From Flavobacterium sp. K5-23 (GTDB lineage: Bacteria; Bacteroidota; Bacteroidia; Flavobacteriales; Flavobacteriaceae), in contig NZ_CP056783.1 of the NCBI RefSeq assembly GCF_023278045.1, positions 372,001 to 436,000 on the forward strand: 64,000 bases of DNA, given 5' to 3'. The notes below the pieces were generated by a model. It saw only the letters and a program-made list of their open reading frames with translations, was not told the origin of the DNA and did not search any database. Made by a program: the position numbers and the translations under genes. Below are positions 47,715-55,460 of this stretch, piece by piece (the stretch's first letter is position 1; the number at the start of each line of letters is the position of its first letter).

Positions 47715-50700
47715 ATGGCGACATTCAATTTCAATAAATGGAATACGATATTAGGATGGTTTACATTTGGAGTAGCATTAATTACATACACCCTTACTGT
47801 AGAACCTACAATGAGTTTTTGGGATTGTGGTGAATATATAGCTACAGCGGCAAAACTAGAAGTTGGACATCCTCCTGGAGCTCCATTATACCAGATGATT
47901 GGTGCCTTCTTTGCAATGTTTGCCACAGATGATAAATACATTGCCTTAATGGTAAATATGATGTCTGTTTTTTCGAGCGCCTTTACTATATTGTTTATGT
48001 ATTGGTCCTCTACTCTGATATTAAAAAAACTAATCACTCAATTTATTGTTCCAAACACAATAGACGAACAGCCAAAAGAATTAAATAAAAACAATGCAAT
48101 AGCAATTCTAGGAAGCGCCTTAGTAGGTTCATTAGCTTATACTTTTTCGGACAGTTTCTGGTATAATGCCGTAGAAGCCGAAGTTTACGCTATGGCCTCT
48201 TTATTTATAGCTTTATTGTTTTGGCTAGGATTACGCTGGGAACAGGAAATGGATACTCCAAGAGGAAATAGATGGTTATTAGTCATTTCACTTGTTATTG
48301 GACTTTCGTTTGGAGTTCACTTTATGGCAGTACTGACCATCCCTTCTATAGGACTTATGTACTTTTTTAAATATTACAAAACCGTAACAGTTAAAAATTT
48401 CATCATCGCAAATGTTGTTGTAATTTCAATTTTATTATTTATTTTCAAATTACTGCTTCCTTTAACGATGTCATTCTTTAGCAAAACAGAAATTTTTACG
48501 GTAAACAGTTTAGGAATGCCATTTAACTCTGGAACAATTATAGTTAGCATATTAGCAATTGCTTTCTTTTATTTCGGATTAAAATACACTCAGAAAAAAG
48601 GGCATATTCACGCCAATACTCTTATACTTTGTACTTTATTTATCTTAATAGGATTCTCAACTTGGATGATGCTTCCTATAAGAGCAAATGCAAATACTGT
48701 AATTAACGAAAATAAACCATCAGATGCTGCTGAAGTTCTGGCGTATTACAATAGAGAACAATATGGAGTAAATCCACTTTTTTATGGTCCTCAATATACG
48801 GAGTCTTTTGTAGGTCTTGACGAGAACAACCCTTATATAGACAAGGCTCCTAACTACGAAAGAAATGATAAAACCGGGAAATATGAAATTGTAAATAATT
48901 TCAAAAATGCAGTACAGAATAGTGACGACAGCCAAAAAACTATTCTTCCAAGAATGTGGAGCACTGATCATGCAGAAAACTATATGAATTTTACTAATCC
49001 TCCGGCATTTAGAATAAACCCTAATTATCCTTACGAAGAGGATTTAGCTAAATACGGCATTGATGTAAATAAAATATCTGAGGAAGATTACAATAAAGCT
49101 ATTGCTCAGCTGAAAAATGAAATCGAACAAACCGTATCTGAATTCAGACAAGCCTATGCCCAAAAACAAATCGACAATGATGGCTACGGTAAATTCTTAA
49201 AAAGCTATGGTGATTATTTAATTATAGAAAAACCAACCACTGCGGATAATTTGAGTTTTATGTTCGAATACCAATTTGGCTATATGTACTTTAGGTATTT
49301 GATGTGGAACTTTGTTGGAAGACAAAGTGACGTACAAGGAAAATACGACTATTTAGACGGAAATTGGATGAGTGGAATAACTTTCATTGATGAACTTCAT
49401 TTAGGCTCCCAAGACAATTTACCCTCAGATGTATTAAACAATAAAGGACGTAATTTTTATTTCTTCTTGCCTTTCCTTTTAGGATTAATTGGATTGATGT
49501 ATCATGCCGGTAAGGACAGAAAAAGTTTTTATGTTCTATTAACTTTATTCTTATTTACAGGTATCGCACTAAAAATTTACCTCAACGAAAGACCATTCGA
49601 ACCTAGAGAAAGAGATTATGCCTTAGTGGGCTCTTTTTATGTTTTTGCTATCTGGATAGGCCTTGGTGTTTATTCCTTATACGAAAGTGCCCAGAAATAC
49701 CTAGCTCCAAAAATTGCTGGTCCAGTAATCATTTGCGCCAGTTTATTAGCAGCGCCTATTCTTATGGCTTCCCAAAACTGGGATGATCACGATCGCTCTG
49801 GGAAATATACCGCATTTGCAATGGCTAAAGCATATCTTAATTCATGCGACCCAAATGCAATTTTATTCACGATAGGAGATAACGACACTTTCCCTCTTTG
49901 GTATGCACAAGAAATCGAAGGAGTGAGAACGGATATTAAAATCGTAAACACCAGTCTATTTATGACGGACTGGTATATTGACCAGATGAAGAGAAAATCA
50001 TACGAGTCAGACCCATTACCTATTTCATTCACTCACGATCAATATGTGGGAGACAAACTGGATTATGTAGTACACATTCCAAAAATAGAAAGCCGATGGG
50101 ACATAAAAGATTTTTTGACTTTTATCAAAAACCCTAAAGCGACTGTGTCTATGCAAAATGGACAAACATTGCGTTTTTACCCAACAAACAAAATCAGAAT
50201 TCCTATTGACAAAGACGTCATTATAAAGAACAAGGTGGTGTCATCTAAATATAACGACTCAATTGTTCCATATATAGATATAGACATCAAAGGAAATGCA
50301 TTGTACAAAAACAGATTGATGATGCTGGACATTGTAGCTAACAACAACTGGAAACGACCTATTTATTTCAGCGGAGGTGCATTTGACAACGAAGATTACC
50401 TATGGATGAAAGACCATCTTCAATTAGAGGGTATGGTTTATAAATTAGTTCCAATAAAAACTGCGATACCAAAAGACGGTAGCCCTCTTGATATGGGACA
50501 AATTGATTCTGATAAAATGTACGCTAATATTATGAAATGGGACTGGGGAAATAGCGAAAGTAACGCTATCTACCACGATCCAGAAACGAGAAGAAATAGT
50601 ATTACATATAGAACTAATCTTGCCCGTTTAATGACCGTATTAATTGCTGAAGGAAAAAACGAAAAGGCAAAACAAATTATAGAGTTGGCAATGACAAAAA

Positions 50701-51020
50701 TGCCTTTAGACAAATTTGGCTACTACTCTCTTGTGGAACCATTTGCAAAAGGGTATTATAAAATTGGTGAAAAAGAAAAAGCACATCAACTGCTTGAAAA
50801 GCTAATCAATAAATACAAGGAAAACTTAAACTATTACAGTAAGCTAAACCCTTCTGACCAAACGAGTATCGCCATCGATATCATATCTGACATTGAACGA
50901 TACCGCAGTTTATTACAAGTGATGAAAGAAAGCGGAGATATGGATTATTACAATAAAAACAGAGTCCCTTTTAATACTTATGTTCAAATACTTGAACGTT
51001 TTGGGAGAGATAAAGAATAA
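47715..51020 (+). CDS. Family 117 glycosyltransferase (DUF2723 membrane protein)
   Basis: The 1101-residue protein opens with the DUF2723 signature (TLTVEPTMSFWDCGEYI, LEVGHPPGAPLYQMIGAFF), has about ten transmembrane helices in its first 660 residues (plus FLPFLLGLIGLMYHAG), and a C-terminal soluble part with helical repeats (KAKQIIELAMTKMPLDKFGYY). GT117/GT-C proteins are distant relatives of protein O-mannosyltransferases, using lipid-linked sugars at the outer face of the inner membrane. In Bacteroidota the family is a candidate for surface-protein glycosylation. It is a single gene ending in a strong terminator. Confidence 0.88.
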   Translation: MATFNFNKWNTILGWFTFGVALITYTLTVEPTMSFWDCGEYIATAAKLEVGHPPGAPLYQMIGAFFAMFATDDKYIALMVNMMSVFSSAFTILFMYWSSTLILKKLITQFIVPNTIDEQPKELNKNNAIAILGSALVGSLAYTFSDSFWYNAVEAEVYAMASLFIALLFWLGLRWEQEMDTPRGNRWLLVISLVIGLSFGVHFMAVLTIPSIGLMYFFKYYKTVTVKNFIIANVVVISILLFIFKLLLPLTMSFFSKTEIFTVNSLGMPFNSGTIIVSILAIAFFYFGLKYTQKKGHIHANTLILCTLFILIGFSTWMMLPIRANANTVINENKPSDAAEVLAYYNREQYGVNPLFYGPQYTESFVGLDENNPYIDKAPNYERNDKTGKYEIVNNFKNAVQNSDDSQKTILPRMWSTDHAENYMNFTNPPAFRINPNYPYEEDLAKYGIDVNKISEEDYNKAIAQLKNEIEQTVSEFRQAYAQKQIDNDGYGKFLKSYGDYLIIEKPTTADNLSFMFEYQFGYMYFRYLMWNFVGRQSDVQGKYDYLDGNWMSGITFIDELHLGSQDNLPSDVLNNKGRNFYFFLPFLLGLIGLMYHAGKDRKSFYVLLTLFLFTGIALKIYLNERPFEPRERDYALVGSFYVFAIWIGLGVYSLYESAQKYLAPKIAGPVIICASLLAAPILMASQNWDDHDRSGKYTAFAMAKAYLNSCDPNAILFTIGDNDTFPLWYAQEIEGVRTDIKIVNTSLFMTDWYIDQMKRKSYESDPLPISFTHDQYVGDKLDYVVHIPKIESRWDIKDFLTFIKNPKATVSMQNGQTLRFYPTNKIRIPIDKDVIIKNKVVSSKYNDSIVPYIDIDIKGNALYKNRLMMLDIVANNNWKRPIYFSGGAFDNEDYLWMKDHLQLEGMVYKLVPIKTAIPKDGSPLDMGQIDSDKMYANIMKWDWGNSESNAIYHDPETRRNSITYRTNLARLMTVLIAEGKNEKAKQIIELAMTKMPLDKFGYYSLVEPFAKGYYKIGEKEKAHQLLEKLINKYKENLNYYSKLNPSDQTSIAIDIISDIERYRSLLQVMKESGDMDYYNKNRVPFNTYVQILERFGRDKE

Positions 51021-51050
51021 TTATTAAATAAATATTTCCTACAATATTAA

Positions 51051-51087
51051 AATGCAACACTAGTCAAATTAGTGTTGCATTTTTTTT
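51051..51087 (+). terminator. Terminator after the GT117 gene
   Basis: AATGCAACACTA and TAGTGTTGCATT pair perfectly over 12 bases with a seven-base loop, then T7. Confidence 0.9.
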
Positions 51088-51118
51088 GTTTCAACTTTTA
51101 TTCTTTGTAATATTGAGT

Positions 51119-51766
51119 ATGGGCTTCTATTGGATAAAAACAAACTTCCTAATTAAAAAAATCTTCTCAAATTACATTTGGGACAAGCCAAATAGTGAAA
51201 ATAAAATCTACCTTACTTTTGATGATGGACCTACACCTGAAATTACTGAATGGGTTTTAAATCAATTAGAAAAATACCAAGCAAAAGCCACTTTTTTTTG
51301 CATTGGAAAAAACATAGAAGCAAATCCTTCCATTTTCGAGAAAATAATCAAAAAAGGACATTCAATAGGCAACCACACTTTTAATCATTTAAATGGATGG
51401 AAAACAACAACTAAAGTGTACCTAGAAAACATAAATAGATGTGAAGAAATTATCTCTGAAAATACATTTGGAATAGCTCCTTTAGTATCAAAAATATTCA
51501 GACCGCCTTACGGCAAAATAAAGCCTTTACAAACAGCCAAATTAAAAAAGGCAGGGTATGAAATAATAATGTGGGATGTGCTTAGTGCCGATTTTGACAC
51601 CAGTATTACTCCTGAAAAATGTTTGGATAATGTAATTTCGAATATAAAACCAGGTAGTATAGTCGTTTTTCACGACAGCGTGAAAGCATTCAAAAATCTT
51701 GAATATGCTTTACCTAAAACACTTGAATTTATAAATAAAAATGGGTTTGTTTACGAGATACTATAA
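51119..51766 (+). CDS. Polysaccharide deacetylase (NodB homology)
   Basis: The protein has about 215 residues from ATG 51119, with an N-terminal anchor helix and the NodB motifs YLTFDDGPTPE, HSIGNHTFNHL and FRPPYGK. It deacetylates N-acetylated surface or cell-wall sugars using a metal-bound water. A TTG at 51086 would extend the frame into the terminator of the previous gene, so it is rejected. It sits between GT117 and a thioredoxin-like gene on the opposite strand. Confidence 0.88.
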   Translation: MGFYWIKTNFLIKKIFSNYIWDKPNSENKIYLTFDDGPTPEITEWVLNQLEKYQAKATFFCIGKNIEANPSIFEKIIKKGHSIGNHTFNHLNGWKTTTKVYLENINRCEEIISENTFGIAPLVSKIFRPPYGKIKPLQTAKLKKAGYEIIMWDVLSADFDTSITPEKCLDNVISNIKPGSIVVFHDSVKAFKNLEYALPKTLEFINKNGFVYEIL

Positions 51767-51804
51767 GAAAGTTAATTCACAACCTCACTAAAGAATTGTG
51801 CAGG

Positions 51805-52101
51805 CTAAATTTGTTCCTGAACTAACCCGATGATCGTGTTAGCATCTAGCTCCCCTGATTGTCTCCAAATCATTTGACCTTCTTTATAAATCATCAAAGT
51901 AGGAAGTCCTTTTATACGCAAGGCTTCAGCTAACTCTTGATTTTTATCAACGTCAATTTTTATCACCTTAGCTTTATCACCAAGAGCCGCAGCCACATCT
52001 CTTATTACAGGATGCATTGATACAGAAGATTCATTCCAATCTGTGTAAAAGTCAATTAACACAGGTACTTGTGCGCTTATAAGTTCTCCGAATTTTGACA
52101 T
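51805..52101 (-). CDS. Thioredoxin-like protein without active-site cysteines
   Basis: The 98-residue protein has the thioredoxin fold (VLIDFYTDWNESS, VIKIDVDKNQELAEALRIKGLPTLMIYKEG). The WCGPC site reads WNESS, and no cysteine is present anywhere in the protein, while the cis-proline (GLPTLMIY) is kept. It cannot do thiol chemistry, so it should act as a chaperone, scaffold or binding protein. A TACATTTG box lies upstream at 52153-52160 (minus). Confidence 0.85.
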   Translation of the reverse strand: MSKFGELISAQVPVLIDFYTDWNESSVSMHPVIRDVAAALGDKAKVIKIDVDKNQELAEALRIKGLPTLMIYKEGQMIWRQSGELDANTIIGLVQEQI

Positions 52102-52174
52102 AAAATCAACGAATTTAATTTTTAAATCTACAAAAAAATAGACACTAATTTACAAATGTAGTATTTTTAACCAA

Positions 52175-53407
52175 TCAAGCCACATTCTTACCTTTTTTTA
52201 GTTCGATAACCGTGATTTCTGGCATAATTCCCACTCTTCCAGGATAAGCATGAAAGCCAAATCCTCTATTTACATAAATATACCTTCCCATATTCTCATA
52301 CAAACCTGCCCACTGGGTATAAACATACTGTGCTAAACTCCATTTAAAATAACCTGGAATTTCTATACCAAATTGCATTCCATGCGTATGTCCTGATAAA
52401 GTTAAATGAAAGTGTTTATTATGATGTTGCACTTCATGCTCCCAATGACTCGGGTCGTGACTCATTAAAATTTTAAAATCTTCTTTTACAACATGCTGAG
52501 AAGCTTTATTGATATCTCCCGCTTTTTTAAAATTATGACCCCAGTTTTCCACTCCAATTAATGCAATTTTATCTTCTCCTTTTTGAATATAAGTATGTTC
52601 ATTCAGCATTAATTTAAAACCTATCTGACCATACAAACCTTTTATTGCTTGAAAATTATCTTCCTTATCTTTTTCTGTAGGCCAAGTCACATACTCCCCA
52701 TAATCATGATTCCCTAAAACAGAATATTTTCCATACTCATGTTTCTGGATTCTATTAAAGGTGTCGAGCCAAGGATGCATTTCTTTGGCATCTGTATTTA
52801 CAATATCTCCCGTAAACAAAATCATATCTGAATTTTGTTCATTAACTAAATCGATCGCATAATTGATCTTTTCGGGATTATCAAAACTACCGCTATGCAC
52901 ATCCGAAATATGTGTAATTTTAAAACCATCAAAAGCATCCGGTAAATCCGGAAAAAAAATACGCTGTTTTATTACTTTGTAATTGTACTTCCCTACTGTT
53001 ATCCCGTATATCAAAGACATAAATGGGATGGCGGCAATTCCTAGTCCTATCTGGCTGACAAATTTGCGCCTTGAAGAAAGAAATTCTGTATTGTTTTTTT
53101 CTAACAAATAACTTAATGAACCAGCTCCAATCCTGAAAATATCTTCCCCAAGAAGCAACAAAGTCAGTATCATTTTAGGAATATAGACAATCAGAAGCAA
53201 ACCAGTTGTAAACATTGTCTGCTGTGTCTGACCTACAGAACGGTCAAAATTCGCAAAAGAAATAACAATAAAAAGCAATACTAAAACACTTAAAATTTGA
53301 TACGAAACCAACACCCATCTTAGCTTCAATAATGTTTTCAAAGCCTGAAACGCATAAAGTTCTATAATAAGTAATATAAGGCTCAGAAAAAGCAATCGAA
53401 AAACCAT
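52175..53407 (-). CDS. Membrane-anchored metallophosphoesterase
   Basis: The 410-residue protein has about four N-terminal transmembrane segments and a calcineurin-like domain with all motifs: THISDVHSGSF, FTGDIVNTDA, VLGNHDYGEY, MSHDPSHWEHEV, LSGHTHGMQFG. Two metal ions are bound. Related enzymes act on UDP-diacylglucosamine or nucleotides; the substrate is not clear here. It lies next to the cysteine-less thioredoxin. Confidence 0.9.
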   Translation of the reverse strand: MVFRLLFLSLILLIIELYAFQALKTLLKLRWVLVSYQILSVLVLLFIVISFANFDRSVGQTQQTMFTTGLLLIVYIPKMILTLLLLGEDIFRIGAGSLSYLLEKNNTEFLSSRRKFVSQIGLGIAAIPFMSLIYGITVGKYNYKVIKQRIFFPDLPDAFDGFKITHISDVHSGSFDNPEKINYAIDLVNEQNSDMILFTGDIVNTDAKEMHPWLDTFNRIQKHEYGKYSVLGNHDYGEYVTWPTEKDKEDNFQAIKGLYGQIGFKLMLNEHTYIQKGEDKIALIGVENWGHNFKKAGDINKASQHVVKEDFKILMSHDPSHWEHEVQHHNKHFHLTLSGHTHGMQFGIEIPGYFKWSLAQYVYTQWAGLYENMGRYIYVNRGFGFHAYPGRVGIMPEITVIELKKGKNVA

Positions 53408-53511
53408 TGTGTTTTATTTTTAGACAAAATAACAAATTAACAACAGACTATGTGCTTTTATTATCCAATATTTAACAAATTCAATTCCGTTTTTTTCTCA
53501 TTAAACAATAA

Positions 53512-53535
53512 AGCTGACAAATTTCTTTGTCAGCT
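53512..53535 (-). terminator. Hairpin after the surface protein gene (possible terminator)
   Basis: AGCTGACAAA and TTTGTCAGCT pair perfectly over ten bases around a four-base loop; the T tract on the minus strand is interrupted (TTTATTG). It lies between the surface protein and the phosphoesterase. Confidence 0.55.
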
Positions 53536-53625
53536 AAATCACAAAACATAGTAGGTACGTATATTTTTCTATTTTATTTACATATTCATTGAAAGGAAAG
53601 CTAGAATTACATTAACCGATCCATT

Positions 53626-55116
53626 TTAATTAACTACTAAATTTAAAGAAACAGTTAACATATTTCCACTTCCAGTAAAACGTTCAGCAAACACTTCTAT
53701 ATAATCGTTTGTAGTTAATTCCACAGTTGTTACTATAGGTATTGCAATTATATCAGAAGATGAATTTGAGTTGACATATACTTTAGATTGATTAATAACA
53801 GTACCGTTTTTTGCGATATAAACAATATAAGTTGTACTTGCCGCAGATGATTGAAACGAAAGTGCTCCGCTAACTGCAAAATAACGTTTCCTACTTCCTG
53901 TGTATTTTAACCTATTATTTAGAGCATCCGTTGAAAATCTAAATAAATTGTTTGAAGTAGTATTCCCAACTAATTTAATTTTAGTACTTCCAGAAAAAGT
54001 AGTAGTTACTCCTGAACCTACTGCATAATCAAAATTCACATCTCCAGTCGCTACAGCATCGTCCTCTCTTGGAATTCCAGCACAATTCACTCTCCATTTG
54101 TTATTAAAATTATACCCTGTAAACCCGCCAACTGTGTATGGTACAACAAAGGTTCCCGTAGTCCCAGTTCCATAAAAAACGATATCAGACATCTGGGCAT
54201 TATTAGTTATTGTAGGGTTAGCTGAAACATCAACTCCTGTTTTACCAGAAGTAACATCCATAAAACCACCCACTTTTTGGATCATTCCAAAAGTACCAAC
54301 ATATTTTTCGTAAATACCCGCATTATTTCCAAACCAAGCCAGATTACTTAATAATAAAGTTGTTGCATTTTCAAAAATAATACCATTAGTATTACCTGAA
54401 AAATTAACAATACTAAAAAACACCATATTAAAATTTTTCAGTATACCAACATTTACACTATTAGCAATAATACAATCTCTTACCACCATAGTCTGTAAGT
54501 TAGAAGGGCTTAAACAATCAACATTAAACACTCTAGAACCTGCACCAGTAACCGCAATTGTAACAATTTTCACCGTACCCCCTTTTGCACCAACAAAAAG
54601 ATCCCCTGATGTTTTAACTAATTTATCGACATTAGCATCTAATCCTGACACATAAGCATTATTTAAATCTATGGGTAAATTAAACGTGACGGTACCATTG
54701 ATTTCATAATAAGTATTAGTGTCAAAAAGATATTTTGTACTTCCACCTGCCGCTAATTCAGTCGCTAGTACAGTTGCCAAAACATCAGTAGATTTGATAC
54801 GTTTAAAAGCCAATCTCCCATCAGCACTAGAACTTATTTTTACCCACGAAGTCGTAGATGTATCATAATGATGAAACGCTTTTAAATCAGTATCATAAAC
54901 CATTAAACCATTTGCAGGAGAAGCTATTGCAATTCTTTGCGCAGTAGTCATACGAGGTGTTAACATCCCTTGAGTTGTCGAAGACACATCTAATACTGAA
55001 CTCGCATTAGGGGTAATTGTTCCAATACCTACTTGAGAATAAACATTCACAGATAGCATCATGAAAAACACAAAGCACACATGAAATACTATATTAAATA
55101 AGGTAATTTTTTTCAT
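53626..55116 (-). CDS. Large surface protein with tail-fibre-like ends
   Basis: The 496-residue protein has a signal peptide (FMMLSVNVYSQ) and an N-terminal motif found in many secreted Bacteroidota proteins (VGIGTITPNASSVLDVSS). The middle has short repeated beta strands (VGILKNFNMVFFSIVNFSGN) that look like a beta-helix. The C-terminal part (about 405-496, KRYFAVSGALSFQSSAAS, IEVFAERFTGSGNML) resembles a jelly-roll of phage tail fibres or C1q-like proteins. No T9SS C-terminal domain was recognised. The function is unknown; adhesion or surface recognition is plausible. Confidence 0.6.
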   Translation of the reverse strand: MKKITLFNIVFHVCFVFFMMLSVNVYSQVGIGTITPNASSVLDVSSTTQGMLTPRMTTAQRIAIASPANGLMVYDTDLKAFHHYDTSTTSWVKISSSADGRLAFKRIKSTDVLATVLATELAAGGSTKYLFDTNTYYEINGTVTFNLPIDLNNAYVSGLDANVDKLVKTSGDLFVGAKGGTVKIVTIAVTGAGSRVFNVDCLSPSNLQTMVVRDCIIANSVNVGILKNFNMVFFSIVNFSGNTNGIIFENATTLLLSNLAWFGNNAGIYEKYVGTFGMIQKVGGFMDVTSGKTGVDVSANPTITNNAQMSDIVFYGTGTTGTFVVPYTVGGFTGYNFNNKWRVNCAGIPREDDAVATGDVNFDYAVGSGVTTTFSGSTKIKLVGNTTSNNLFRFSTDALNNRLKYTGSRKRYFAVSGALSFQSSAASTTYIVYIAKNGTVINQSKVYVNSNSSSDIIAIPIVTTVELTTNDYIEVFAERFTGSGNMLTVSLNLVVN

Positions 55117-55431
55117 GATATTTAATTTAAAATTTATACTATTCCTTTTATTCTACATCTTCAATTCTATAATTCAAAATTACAATTAAAAATCGTTTAT
55201 ATGCATTTATCATCGATAAACTACACAAATTAGGCGTTATTTTAAGATAATTATTTTTTTACAATAGTTTTTTCCTACTTTTTGTGAATACTAAAAAACA
55301 AGGTCATAAAACTTATCTTATAAAATATTTCAATCCTAAGCCTTTTACAACCGTTTTCAATAGCATTCTCATTAAGGAACAGGCATTTAGAAATATTTTC
55401 GGGAGTTTCTTTAATATCTTTCTAAGTTTTG
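55117..55431. other. Intergenic region between the surface protein and polA
   Basis: About 315 AT-rich bases between divergent genes, without a usable open frame. It should hold the promoters of both, but no consensus TTG/TAnnTTTG pair stands out for the surface gene. Confidence 0.4.
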
Positions 55432-55439
55432 TACTTTTG
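55432..55439 (+). promoter_or_regulatory. -7 box of polA
   Basis: TACTTTTG matches the TAnnTTTG consensus, 22 bases before the polA ATG. No TTG was found at the usual distance upstream. Confidence 0.45.
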
Positions 55440-55460
55440 AATTCTTAAGAAAATTAAAAT

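Noticed and set aside
51086..51118. TTG start for the polysaccharide deacetylase
   Set aside because: It lies in the T run of the preceding terminator; the ATG at 51119 is a better start.
55117..55431. A small gene or riboswitch before polA
   Set aside because: No frame with a start signal, no riboswitch-like motif and no terminator was found.
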